Source: Glandiceps talaboti (taxonomy: Eukaryota; Hemichordata; Enteropneusta; Spengelidae). From it: a stretch of 64,000 nt of DNA. This document shows, piece by piece, positions 11,411-21,801 of this stretch; the stretch's first letter is position 1; every line of letters starts with the position of its first letter. Made by a program: the position numbers and the translations under genes. The stretch lies in the NCBI RefSeq assembly GCF_964340395.1, contig NC_135551.1:814001-878000 (forward strand), given 5' to 3'. Below the pieces are notes generated by a model. That model saw only the letters and a program-made list of their open reading frames with translations, ran no database searches and was not told where the DNA came from.

Positions 11411-11460
11411 TCCCCCTTTTAATACCTCCCATACCATTACAGGAGGTAACCAGATTTAAA
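10065..11460 (+). repeat. R4 repeat region with CTGT and CA microsatellites
   Basis: R4 words ('TTATGGTTA..ATATG.ACCAAATT', 'GAAGTATGCATTCCAAAGATA', 'CCTAATTACC.AAA.C.TTAATT') flank a terminal-like palindrome CTTCCGTAAGGAAG at 10129. This is followed by a GTCTGTCTGTC run and the phrase 'CATAACGGCTGTCTCAATTC'. At the right, GACAGACA/(CATA)n/(CA)n (11330-11407) precedes TTAATACCTCCCATACC..ACAGGAGGTAACC. The layout looks like two R4 copies, one broken by the inverted-arm repeat at 10438-10715. Confidence 0.6.
10438..10715 (+). repeat. Left arm of an inverted repeat pair
   Basis: AGGCCACAAAAAAGAAAAAA, 'GTTTCTCGCCAGGAACTGTTG', 'CATGATTAGCTTTGCAGTTG', 'GGCAATTAATGTAGGGAGAG' and 'TTCCCTTTCATCTGCAGACTG' occur here in order. 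The same series is found inverted at 12728-12935. This arm has ~95 extra bases after the T-run. The pair spans ~2.5 kb. Confidence 0.65.
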
Positions 11461-12727
11461 CTGAATGCCTTCCATAAGGGTGTTCCTACACATGATTGCT
11501 GGAATGCAACAACCTTGTTACAGTAGGCTATTAGTACATGATATACCCCTGAATTGGCAAAAAGGTGTGCCAAACTATAGAAATCTGAAAGTACTTTGTG
11601 ATATCAATCTATTTACGTTGTGGAACAGAAGTAATGGCTTTTGAAATGAAATTATTCAAATTTACAGGGATACGCATACAGACATACATACATTTTCCCA
11701 TGCATACAGAACAAATGTGTGGATTGCTATTGGTACCATTTGAACATGATGAATTTTAGCTCTATATCTGTGATTTTTGAAGTCCCAGTAAAAGTTAGTT
11801 GTTGAAAAAGTTGTTCAAATGTCCGCTACCTATTCTCAGTACCTTCGCAATCCCCTACATACCCGTGATATGTACACTAGTTTCCAAGGCAAATAAACAA
11901 TTCAAACCGTTGTAACATCTCTAGTACGCAGAAAGTTTACATACGTTATGGTAAGCATGATACCGGTCTATACTTTGATTCTATACAACTCGTTTACGGT
12001 GGCAGTACCCAGTAACACTCGGTTGAAGAATTTCACAATGCACACCACAGTGAGGTGAATTTCCATGGCTCTCAAGTTTGTTTGGTTTCTCAAAATATAA
12101 AATTCAGATCTGGACAGAAACTTATCAATATATATCTTGATATATGTACCTTTTATACAAGCAACTCGGATACTTTGAATGGTCTAGAACAAAGCCAATC
12201 AATGTCAGAAAATTGGGGTAAATTTGACTCAATTAAACCACTGAGTAGTGCTGAGTACACTGCCCAACATTGCAACACAGTAACAACATTTACTTATCTC
12301 ATTTGCAATGTTGTGATAATGTTAATACAAATAAATGCACGTGATCTGGCAGTAAACTCGCCCTTAATATCAAAATATTTATATTTAAAAAAAGAGAAAA
12401 GAATTTTAATTTTGATCAAAGAGATGGTATGGATTTATCTTGGCGAATTCTCCAGCAAGAATTTTCGGTAGAAAGCTGGTGATTTCACCTGGAAGTTGAA
12501 GCTGGCCTGGTTTGACTGATGATCTCCTCATGCATGCTTTCAGAAACAGAAATACGCGCGAGTATCAAAAAAAGTAAAAGCAAGATTTTCAATTTTGAAA
12601 TAGTGAAGAGATGGTATGAAGTTATGTAGGCAAAATCTCCAGCATGATTGCCTGCAGATGCGATCTTATGGCCAACCAATTGTTTTCTGGTGAGTTTGCA
12701 TCACTTAAATGCCCCGTCTCAATCTTC
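11461..12727. other. Intron 1 sequence, no gene recognised
   Basis: A 138-codon open stretch (12055-12471) begins at GTG, shows no recognisable domain, and is probably chance. A weak ~180-bp direct duplication is visible: 'AGAGATGGTATGGATTTATC..TCCAGCAAGAATT' near 12420 and 'AGAGATGGTATGAAGTTATG..TCCAGCATGATT' near 12607. Otherwise nothing is recognised. Confidence 0.45.
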
Positions 12728-12935
12728 TTTTTTCTTGTGTTTGTCCAGCTAATACAGACTGCAGATCCAAGGGAAAACAAAAATAACTCTCACTATATTA
12801 ATTGCTACTACAGGGAAGACAACTGCAGAACTAATCATGAACAATTAAAAAAAAAAATTGCATTGTCACACAACTTTAGGTAACGTTTCCTGACCAGAAA
12901 CGACTACTTTCTTTTGTGTGGCCACTACGTCTAAT
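12728..12935 (-). repeat. Right arm of the inverted repeat pair
   Basis: The reverse complement of this segment repeats the ordered words of 10438-10715 (CCACACAAAAGAAAGTAG, TTTCTGGTCAGGAAACG, CATGATTAGTTCTGCAGTTG, CTGCAGTCTGTATTAGC). It lacks ~95 bp present in the left arm. Two copies of one element in opposite orientation, or the two arms of a single ~2.5-kb element, would both fit. Confidence 0.65.
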
Positions 12936-12953
12936 TACCAAAAAATGCAAATA

Positions 12954-15190
12954 CAGTCAAAACTGTGTATAGCAGCCACCTAAGGGACTGTTCCAAAGTG
13001 GCCTTTATACACAGGTGGCCTTTATATCAAGGGTCATTAAATATTCATGAATACTAATTTAATACTGGTCTTTCAGAGATGATTGTTGACTAACTTTCAC
13101 ACACACACAGCAATAAACTACAATAAACATGTTTAATCTTAAAGCTATTCATTGTTTTATTAAGTCACAGAAATGAACAAGTAAATAAATCAGAAAGACA
13201 TGAATTGTACATGATAAAATCACATTGTGTAATACATAAATACATGTACATTGTACAATAAAAATCACAAAATAAAATGTTCTCAGGATTGTTTAAAGAC
13301 TTGGGTGAATGGTGAGTTGGTGTACACAGAGTGTATACTGTACTGTAAAGTTCTACTTGGTGGATCTGCTAAAAAAGTCAGTCAAGGTTCTCTGCTTTGC
13401 TGCTCCATTTCTCTCACATTTCTTGGTATTAACGATGTCCTTCAGGCACAGGAGTTGATCCAGCATGTCTTCATAGCCATTTGACAGGGCAAACTCCTTC
13501 AGTTCTTCAAGTGTACTAGCAGCATCAGACAAACTGTTAATCAAAGACTTTGATTTGGTGGTGACTTCTTCTTCACAGTTTTCTTTGTCGCTAGTGTTGT
13601 CTTCTTCACTATCCACTTCTCCATGTAATTCACCGAGCAAATCTCCTACTGGCCTATCCCAGTCATTACTTGTAGCACATGTCGCAATGTCATTGTCAAT
13701 GTCAATCAAGTCCTGAAGTGTACAACCGAACAAGTCTTGTGCAACAATTTCTAGGTCTTCCTCTGCCTCTTGTTGTATTTCCTGTGGTTCTTCTTCAATC
13801 TCACCATCTTCATGAAATCCAGCCTTCTTGAAACACTTCACAATTGTTGAATCTTCAACTTCCTGCCAGGAACGGTTAACACAGTAAATCGCTTCCAACA
13901 CATTCGTCGCCTTCATTAGATCTGGTCCAAAGGCTGCTCTATCTTCATCCATCCTGGCAATTACACGTCTAAGTTCTTTCTTCCTGTATTTCAGCTTAAG
14001 GGCCTGTATTATACCTTGGTCCATGGGTTGTAACTTGGATGTTGTGTTTGGTGGAAAGAACTTCAGTTTTACATTACGCAGGTTGATGTTTGGATGACAC
14101 GACGCATTATCAAGGAAAAGGAGTGCCTTTCTTCTCTGTCTTCCGAGTTTTCTATCAAATGTCCGTAGCCAATCTTCAAACACAACTGATGTCATCCATG
14201 CCTTTTTATTTGCATAGTACGCCACAGGAAGAGTCTTGGGATTAATGTTCCTGAAACATCTTGGTTTCTTTGCTTTACCAATGATCATTGGCTTCTCCTT
14301 CTCACCAACCATATTTGCACACAGCATCAGGGTTAAACGCTCTTTGGATTTCTTCCCACCACTGCAGTCATCTCCCTTAACATGCAGTGTACTGTCCGTG
14401 GTACACTTGAAAAATAACCCGCTCTCATCCATGTTGAAGATGTCTCTTGGCTCATACCCCTCACAAATGGTTGGTAACCGTGCTTTCCATGCCTTGACAA
14501 CATCTTCATTCACGTCGCCACTCTCTCCATTCATTTTCCCAAACACTATCTGGTGACGCTTTCTAAATGCCTCGAGCCACCCATTAGATGCTTTGAATTC
14601 TACATTCCCGAGTTCACTAGCAAATTTCAATGCCCTTTCCCGTAGCATGGGACCACTAACTGGTAAACGTCGGGTTGTCGCATCTTTGAACCACTCCCAA
14701 GTTAGCTCGTTCACTTCTTCATTCCCTGCAATCAATTTTGAAAACAATTGTAACTGATCGTATTGTACGGTTTTCTTTGTGATCATAGTAGCCCTTTCAT
14801 AGTGGCTTGTCAATCATCACCAGTACAATGTACACACAGAGCGACGTGCTAATGTCTTTTACTATGGGCTTGTACGATTGAATGTCAATCATCACACTGT
14901 ACACACAGATGTGCTAACATCTTTTGCTGTAAGTGGACAATATGCGGTGACAAAATTATCGAAAAGTACAAAGAACTAAACCACAGTGAAAGCTTATTGG
15001 GGCGGCGTGGCCGTTACACAAAGGGTCGCATAACACTGAGGTCCACAAAAGAGTGGCCGCTGGCCGCATCAAACGAGTGGCCGCTATAACCAATGACGTC
15101 TCTATTGAAATATTGTCGGGAGTACATAGAGGCGGCCGCTATGAGCAAGTGGCCACTCTATGAAGGTGGCCGCTTGAGCAGTTTTGACTG
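12954..15190 (-). mobile_element. Tigger/pogo DNA transposon, complete ends
   Basis: The 2,237-bp element has TA target duplications (12952-12953 and 15191-15192) and terminal inverted repeats. The left end starts CAGTCAAAACTGTGTATAGC and continues with a GCCACC word; the right end, read inward, starts CAGTCAAAACTGCTCAAGCG and then has GGCCACC. Inside the ends, sub-terminal GTGGCC/GGCCGC words recur (around 12999-13022 and 15001-15170), as is common in Tigger elements. It encodes a transposase on the minus strand and inserted into an R4 repeat (CCAAAAAATGCAAATA is an R4 word). Confidence 0.92.
13353..14786 (-). CDS. Tigger (pogo) transposase, N-terminally shortened
   Basis: A 477-codon frame runs from its first ATG at 14786; the frame opens nine codons earlier, after a TGA, without an ATG. 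Counting from that opening, residues ~20-90 form the CENP-B-type DNA-binding HTH (WFKDATTRRLPVSGPMLRER.., FKASNGWLEAFRKRH). The DDE/DDD catalytic domain follows, with D129 (NMDESGLFF), D235 (LLFLDNASCH) and D265 (LQPMDQG), a DD29D spacing typical of Tigger. The C-terminus is acidic. The first PSQ-type HTH (~50 residues) found in full-length Tigger/TIGD proteins is missing. Instead, the upstream DNA holds a ~65-bp duplication (14810-14930). The frame has no internal stops or shifts, so the insertion is fairly young, but specific end-binding may be lost. It is transposon-borne, not a host gene. Confidence 0.88.
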   Translation of the reverse strand: MITKKTVQYDQLQLFSKLIAGNEEVNELTWEWFKDATTRRLPVSGPMLRERALKFASELGNVEFKASNGWLEAFRKRHQIVFGKMNGESGDVNEDVVKAWKARLPTICEGYEPRDIFNMDESGLFFKCTTDSTLHVKGDDCSGGKKSKERLTLMLCANMVGEKEKPMIIGKAKKPRCFRNINPKTLPVAYYANKKAWMTSVVFEDWLRTFDRKLGRQRRKALLFLDNASCHPNINLRNVKLKFFPPNTTSKLQPMDQGIIQALKLKYRKKELRRVIARMDEDRAAFGPDLMKATNVLEAIYCVNRSWQEVEDSTIVKCFKKAGFHEDGEIEEEPQEIQQEAEEDLEIVAQDLFGCTLQDLIDIDNDIATCATSNDWDRPVGDLLGELHGEVDSEEDNTSDKENCEEEVTTKSKSLINSLSDAASTLEELKEFALSNGYEDMLDQLLCLKDIVNTKKCERNGAAKQRTLTDFFSRSTK

Positions 15191-15192
15191 TA

Positions 15193-15515
15193 TCTTATTA
15201 AAACTGAAAGCTACATCGATAATAATTTCAGGACAGATGTGCTTAGGTATTGCAAATGTATGTACCAAATTATATTGAATTTGAAGCTTGCACTCTGGAG
15301 ATATAGCCTAATTACCAAAAACCATTAATTATGCAAATTATTCATGAAATGTTTACCAAAACCCAATCAGTTCTTGCCATTACCCTACGGAACATGTCTA
15401 CCAAATTTCGTTCGAATTGATGCAGCCATTTTTGTAGAAAATGGTGATACAGACACACACACACACACAGACATTTAAACCCCTAATACATCTCCTTCCT
15501 TACGGAAGGAAAAAA
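15193..15515 (+). repeat. R4 repeat, 3' part
   Basis: Continues the R4 repeat cut by the Tigger element. It shows 'ATGTACCAAATTATATTGAA', 'CTAATTACCAAAAACCATTA', a (CA)n run at 15451-15470, and the end 'CATCTCCTTCCTTACGGAAGG'. That end is the inverted form of the CTTCCGTAAGGAAGAGATG terminus at 10129. R4 therefore appears to have short inverted termini. Confidence 0.7.
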
Positions 15516-15544
15516 CTTGTCACCAACAGTGTCACCAAATCAAA

Positions 15545-15725
15545 TTTTTAGCACAACTGAACTCAGACATGCTTGAATAGTGATATCAAAAACAACCATA
15601 TGAAGCCAAACAACATTAACCAGGTTTGAAAATGTCAACATAAACTGCCAGTTCCTTAAAACCCAATCATAGCGGGGACTATGTTATTTTCAATGACTTG
15701 TTCTTTGAAAGTATCGGTTATGGCT
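15545..15725 (+). repeat. Short R1/R3 chimera
   Basis: Opens with the R1 start word (TTTTTAGCACAACTGAACT) but switches after ~20 bp to R3 3' sequence (CAGACATGCTTGAATAG.., AACAACCATATGAAGCC, 'CCAGTTCCTTAAAACC') and ends with CATAGCGGGGACTATG. That last word is the inverted form of the R3 start (TTAGTCCCCGC). Confidence 0.6.
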
Positions 15726-17651
15726 GTTTTATGATTGATTAAACTTGTATTTCCAAACCTAATGTCTCATCTCAGAAAACAGTCAATAAAATCACAAACG
15801 TGTGCTTCTCCGAGTTATCCCAATGTGTACGAGTATCACCCCAGGTATTTCAAAACAAACACAAATATGCATACGTCGTGGTGGGGTGAGTACCGACTCT
15901 AGTTTGGTCTCCACTCTGTTTCCGTATGTTTGACTACGATGTCAGTTGATGTCATTTATATTACGAGGATTATTGTTGGATATTGCTAAAACATATGGAA
16001 GCGATTTTTGAGAAATCTTGAAAGAATTTAATACGATTTCTCAACTCTCAAATTCGAGTGAAACAAATATTTCTGATGCCTACATGATTGTACTTGTATT
16101 CTTGTCAGTTCGCGTTACGTTCATCTCCACAACATGCACAGAGCTAGAGATCGTAGAGAACAGTCGACAGGTATAGGAACTAGACTAGGCAGTGATGTAT
16201 GAGATTTGAGGATCATTACAGAAATAATAGATTTGTTTATGAATTATAACACTGTACCCGTCATCAATGTTGCTTATCAGTATCAAATGTCGCACTAAAT
16301 GTTTCACAAATGTCTTGCTTCCTGGCCATCAGAAAATTTAACTGAAAGTATGGGAATTCTTGATCGAAACATATTCAGTCATAATATTCTCAGGTTTCTG
16401 ACAATTTCCAATACTTACCATAAGATTAAGAACATTTGGTTCCTTAGCTACATGTATTGCATCGGATGCCTTATAAGGTAACACGTACGATCATTGTCCA
16501 GTTTGAACCATGCCTCTTGTACATGTACCTTACATCTAGCTTGTCTGTCAGTGTCATATTTTGCTTCCTCTCTTCAGTTTTCTCAGATGTTTTAAGAATT
16601 TGAAAATAGTCAGTGTCTGATCGACAAAATTTCTTTCCACTGAAGTTTAGAAATCATTTAGTTCTACTCTACATAAACGTTGTGTTGTTGCATCATGCAT
16701 CATGAGATGTCACATTGACCTCATACCTTGCTTCACGCTTCCTTCAACGTCCCTATGAAACTAGTTCGAAGGCTTTCGCTAGAAATAGTGTGGTCAGTCT
16801 TGTTATACCGTGTAATCATCAAATGTTTTCCAAATAATCATGAATTAATTTCTTTTTTTTTACACTTTGGGTATTTTCAGTTGCTATTAGAACTTCTGTG
16901 CAACTCATTTAATTTTCCGACCTTAGAATTTTTTTCAATGATTGTCAGGTTTGAGTACTTTCCTAAGCCGGTCCTACAACTGTTATACTTACAAGTTATG
17001 GCTGGGCCTTGTGACCGGTAGGTAACCAGCTATTATCTACATCACTGCCTACTAGGTACGTCAAAGACACAACTACTTGACAGAAAACACTTCAATTTGG
17101 CGCGCACACAAAAAGTTGTAGAATGAAATTGTGATTTTACTAAGGAAGGTAGCAACCCAGAACGTATATTGATCAAACTGAGGAACAGAGAAATATTTTG
17201 GTTTCATTGTATGATTTTAGGCAAAATATCGGGCTTATAGAGTGCATACAGACCCTTTTGTTCGCTTGTATTGCTTGCATTTGATATTTGGTATTTCGCA
17301 TGTTGTTTATTTTGCACCATTCACAGTGTCTTATCATGCTTTGTGTAACTTGTAATCCTAATTGACAACTGGGCCAATGGTTTTTACTAGACAAATTTGA
17401 AACAAATTGTGCATCAGTTTGATGGTAAACATGCTATATTGACTACCAAACTTAGTTAACGTACTGAGTTATTTCTATTCATGTTGCAATCACTATATAT
17501 TTACAAACAGTATATATGAAATATGAAATACTTTTTCAGTGCAAAATGGGATGAAGATATGAGGGCAAAGTCAGTGCTCCTTACAGCAGTTTGAATTTCC
17601 CGCATATGCATACATTACCCATAATCCCCTTTATATAGGGGACATCTGCCT
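15726..17651. other. 1.9 kb of intron 1, nothing recognised
   Basis: AT-rich sequence without repeat words shared with the rest of the window. The longest open stretch (97 codons at 16728-17021) is hydrophobic and has no recognisable domain. It may be ancestral intron or an old element. I see no exon with convincing splice sites. Confidence 0.45.
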
Positions 17652-17655
17652 TTAA

Positions 17656-19908
17656 CCCTTAAGATGCCATAGACTTTCCATGCAAATGACCCCCTAGGCC
17701 AAGGACTTTTTAGGTTGCATACAGTTGTACACAATGTTTTAATAGTGATCATTTTACACCAAAACAGGTGGGATATGGTCTCATCTACAAGTATATCAAT
17801 AATTATGAAATATTGAATTTTAATTTACATGAATGTATGGTCAGTAACTTTACCAAGAAATTGGGGAAAATTGGTATAAAACACACATTTTTGGTCCAAA
17901 AAGCATGTGAAATTTAGTTTTTTGATAAATACAAGGATTACAATTGGAAATTAGCTGTAAAAGTTAATGGACAGATAGTATGGGTGTTGGGTAAAATATT
18001 TATCATAAAATCAACAAGTACAGTCCATCGATGTTTACAGTAAATACAAACTAATTTACATATACAAATACTGCATACATGTGAGTCTAGCAGCATAACG
18101 ATATGTCTCACGGACGATTATATCTAACACTTCGTTTGTTAACAAAAATATGACGAAAGACAACGATGTAGATCCTGCCACAAGATCCTTCCGTAACATC
18201 TTTATCAGTTCATGTAAACCAACACGTAGGAGTAATCATATGGCATTGGCATCTGTGGTTTGTCATCGGCAGGATCACGCGATCGCGGGACCCACCATTG
18301 ACGTCAGTCCAAAAGTCAAAGTCATCGGGAGGGTTTTCGATATGTTCCAGCAGTGTTTCCGCTGCCCACTCGCCAAATCGCAAAATGCGAATAACATCTG
18401 CATTTGGCGAGAATATTTTTGATACAATTAGCCAAACTTGCAAAGCCAATTTAGAATAGGGCACCACAAAATCTATGCGTAATGCTTGTGGTTTCTTTGT
18501 CGCAACGTGGAATATCCGTAATTTAAACTACATTGTATTACATTTAGAAGGAAGTGTACACATTGTGCATTCCTCAAAAGTTAAACTAATCATGAAATTG
18601 TTACATCAGCTATGCAAATAACGTCCCATCCAACAAACTTGTAAGTTCCGTTGTGTAAAACTTTCAGCATCTGATCAAGTAGTTCGTCACATGCAAGGAG
18701 CAATGGAAGATGAGTCATCTTTATTACCGGGCCCTTCCGCTATGCAGGAGAACTGTTGACTCATAATACACGAAGATATTCGTTTATTCTTGAACGATAC
18801 ATAACGTGCGAACCAGACAAAGAGCATGGTGTAGTGAATGGGTAAATTCACGTAATGCGTTCGATCTAGTAACAAAGCTCAAAAAGAAAAATTTTCAGTT
18901 TTAGTGAGAATGAAATGGTGATGTGGCAGTTTGAATTTATCAAAGTGAAGTTTTCAGCATAGACTGTCCAACGATGTGGTCCATTCGATCATCGCTTCAC
19001 TCGTGGGGGAAGATGCTTTGCCGTAATGGCCGTTCTATCGATGGAAACCTTTCGTACCACATCTGTTAATAAGTAACCAATCACTACCCACGATGTGCTC
19101 TCCATGTCAGGAAATGGTCATGGGGCACATGAAACTGTTGAAACGTTATGCATACGATGGGTCATATTCAAACTTCACAGGTCACACTGCACATTGAGAT
19201 TTAGAAAATAGTTACAATGAGAACCGATTAAAACCTCGATGTTTGGTGCTACAACTTCGAAGCAAAGATGAGAACCGTACGTTTGCCAACATGACATGAA
19301 AAATGTATGTAAATAAACAGTAAAAACATACAAGTTTGTGTTATTGTCTTTATTTATATACGTTCATTTTTATCGCAAAAGTTTGGCTAATTGAAAGTCT
19401 AGTTTGGCTAATAAATTTTGAGGCAAATTAGCCAAATTGCTAGTAAATTTTATGACCCAGAGGAAACACTGTTCTAGTAGGACAAAATTTACTCCCTCAA
19501 AAATATATAATTCTTCATCATCATCGCTACCACTGTCTATGAATTTTTGAGCGAAAAACTCTGTTTTCCAGGTTTACTTCGTTCAATATATTAGCATAAT
19601 GTCGAATGTCAACATACATATCTATAGTGGCCGCCGTATTAGGCATTGCTAAGTAGACGCTATTTGCATTCTGCGGCAAACAGTGAGAAAAATCTAACAT
19701 GTGACTGTTTCCCGCCTGAATAATTTAATATTTAATAAGATAACATCGTGTACATCATTACTTATTATGGGTATAAGGGCGGGACAGTGATAAACCCATT
19801 ACAATGTCACTTTATTGACAGCATATGCAAATTACCCTGTTGTCGTTGATATCAATGACATGGCGTAGAGTGCGGAAGTGCTATGTCGTGGATATCAACG
19901 ACGCAGCG
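17656..19908. mobile_element. P2: second piggyBac-type copy, split by a hAT-like insert
   Basis: The left end (TTAA at 17652-17655, then CCCTTAAGATGCCATAGACT) and ~690 bp of body match P1 closely, including the same minus-strand coding remnant (IENPPDDFDFWTDV). At 18351 the match breaks and resumes at 19472 (TTCTAGTAGGACAAAATTTACT). The right end is altered: the expected AATGCGGCATCACAAGGG is replaced by AGTGCGGAAGTGCT plus a short duplicated GATATCAACGAC segment. A TTAA at 19909-19912 is the best candidate right boundary. Confidence 0.7.
18351..19471. mobile_element. H1: hAT-like non-autonomous element
   Basis: The 1,121-bp insert begins CAGTGTTTCCGCTGCC and ends CCCAGAGGAAACACTG, giving CAGTGTTTCCKCT-type inverted termini typical of hAT elements. 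It is flanked by TTCCAG (18345-18350) and TTCTAG (19472-19477), a 6-bp duplication with one mismatch. hAT duplications are usually 8 bp. Sub-terminal TTTGGCTAA/TTAGCCAAA words occur at both ends. No transposase frame is visible. Part of its body (about 18890-19320) is related, in reverse, to 31985-32440. Confidence 0.75.
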
Positions 19909-20012
19909 TTAAACAGCGAGTATCCACTCAAATCTTGAACCTGTATTATCTATGTGTTGCTTTCTTGTGTGATTTTGGTACTTATGCAATTATCTGTATG
20001 GTTTGTTCACAG

Positions 20013-20102
20013 TTCAAGCAGTTGATCAAACTAGCAGTTTTTATAGAAATATTGGATCTACTGGTGCCCCTGGCCCAATACCTCCTAAACCACCAGACAA
20101 TT
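20013..20102 (+). CDS. TAB2/3: TAB2/TAB3 homologue, linker exon
   Basis: This 90-bp exon has acceptor TTTGTTCACAG and donor AATT/GTAAGT. Its first two bases complete the codon opened at 1354, and its last base is completed by the first two bases of the next exon. It encodes VQAVDQTSSFYRNIGS, then TGAPGPIPPKPPDN. The FYxNIG..GPxPPKP string is the conserved linker between coiled coil and zinc finger in vertebrate TAB2/3 (FYDNIG..GPVPPKP). The exact phase match with both neighbours is the main evidence that this is a real exon. Apparent acceptors inside it (CTAG, CAG, ATAG at 20034-20046) would break the upstream phase. Confidence 0.85.
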
Positions 20103-20185
20103 GTAAGTATAATCTGCATACTGTAACATACTGTATTAATTAAGGTCATTGAAATTTTATATAAGTATATATAGGCGTGATATAC

Positions 20186-20295
20186 TTTTTTAGCACAACT
20201 GAACTGCTAAGGTTCAGTAGTGCCATACCTCAGTAGTGCTATAGGTATGGCAAAGTGTCTGTCTGTCTGTCTGTCTCTGTGGATGTGTGTGTGTG

Positions 20296-20340
<45 letters not shown>

Positions 20341-20475
20341 CAACTTAAAGTCAAAAACCACCAGACAAAATGCCATATTTGGTGGGTACCCATATTACCT
20401 TTGGTGTCTAGTTGAGAAATTGTTCAAATCAAAATGATCTTACCACTGGTGTGTGATTTGGGTCAAAAAATCAGA
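20186..20475 (+). repeat. R1 repeat, 5' part, joined to R2
   Basis: TTTTTTAGCACAACTGAACT is followed by a duplicated hairpin partner (GTTCAGTAGTGCCATACCTC, then CAGTAGTGCTATAGGTATGG), CTGT and GT runs (to 20338), and ~130 bp of R1 core. It switches to the R2 start at about 20476. Confidence 0.75.
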
Positions 20476-21290
20476 TTTTTAGCTCCTGTATGGGAGCTGA
20501 TGTCATGACAATGTCTGTCTGTCTGTCTGTATGTATGTCTGTCTGTCTGTGTGTCTTGGCAGAAATTTTGTTCCACAGATATCTCAAAAGCAAATGTTCT
20601 GCAATTTACTGTGGCAATGTCAGCCTGTAACTTAGCACTGATAAGGTTTTGATGGGAGTGGCTTTCATAATTAATGATAATTTGCATAAGTAATGATTTT
20701 CTAAATGGGGCTATATATGCAGAACGGCTGCACCAAATTCAACGAAACTTGCTACATCAATGGATCATACAAAGATATAAAAGCATTAATAGTCGTTAAC
20801 TTGTGTCAAGTTAATTAAGGGCTAATTTGCATAATTAATGAATGTGTGCCACAGATATTTCATTTGCATAATTAACAAATTTTGGCAATTAGGGCCTATA
20901 CCAAGAAAGACTGCCAAATTGATGAAACTTGCCACAGATATTGATCAGACAGAGATGTGATAGTTCTTAGTGAAATTTAGTGGTGTCAATTAATTGATCA
21001 TTTGCATAATTAACAAACTGTTGGCAATTAGGGCCTATACCAAGAAAGACTGCCAAATTGATGAAACTTGCCACAGATATTGATCATACAGAGATGTGAC
21101 AGTTCTTAGTGAAATTTAGTGGTGTCAATTAATTGATCATTTGCATAATTAACAAACTGTTGGCAATTAGGGCCTATACCAAGAAAGACTGTGCCAAATT
21201 GATGAAACTTGCCACAGATATTGATCATACAGAGATATGATGGTTCTTAATGAAATTTAGATGAAACTTACTAAAGATATTGACCGAGCA
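20476..21290 (+). repeat. R2 interspersed repeat
   Basis: Starts TTTTTAGCTCCTGTATGGGAGC (palindromic), then (CTGT)n with TATG variants, 'TTTTGTTCCACAGATATCTC' and the phrase 'GAACGGCTGCACCAAATTCA'. At 20863-21278 a 138-139-bp module is repeated three times ('TTTGCATAATTAACAAACTG', 'CCAAGAAAGACTGCC', 'CTTGCCACAGATATTGATCA'). Another copy starts at 31497. Confidence 0.8.
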
Positions 21291-21801
21291 AAGATGTGAT
21301 AGTATTGAGTCAATTGCTAATTTGCATATTTGGGATATAATAATATATAATAGTAAGGGATATATAGCCAGGACTGTGCCGAATTCAATTGAACTTGCTA
21401 CAGATATTGATTACACAAAAGATACGACAGTACAGAAAGACATTTCAAAGTCTCAGCAAGCACATTACAGCCGTTTTGACAAAATAACGAACGATAATGT
21501 TTATGTAGATGTTACTTGATTTTGTTTCCACATTTACTGCAGTTGTGTCACATGTTGTTTACATTACGGCACTTTTATCAGTGTGATATCAGTCTAAAGA
21601 TACACTTTACACATCAGGAGGTAAACAACTATTTGTAACTGTCGCCAGCATTGTCTATGAAAAGTCCACGCTGACATCCGAGTGAGTTGCGTAGTTACAT
21701 GTAATTCCTAGGCGACACATGCATCAGGAGCACTGAGCAGCGAGTTCCATGTTCCTAATTTGTTTGTGCCTTCTCGTAAACATACGTGGAAGTATTCGAA
21801 T
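21291..21801. other. Region upstream of the broken DD38E transposase
   Basis: The left ~200 bp is decayed R2-like sequence ('TACAGATATTGATTACACAAAAGATA'). The rest (about 21530-21800) probably belongs to the transposon whose coding starts at 21802, but no terminal inverted repeat was found. Confidence 0.4.

Noticed and set aside
11243-11573. Cys/Val-rich and His/Thr-rich peptides, also at 20255-20437 and 57446-57679
   Set aside because: They are translations of (GT)n or (CA)n runs belonging to R1 and R4.
12055-12471. 138-codon ORF in intron 1
   Set aside because: It begins at GTG, has no recognisable domain and lies in sequence with an internal duplication. Chance is the simplest explanation.
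14236-14556. 106-codon + strand ORF
   Set aside because: It is the antisense shadow of the Tigger transposase.
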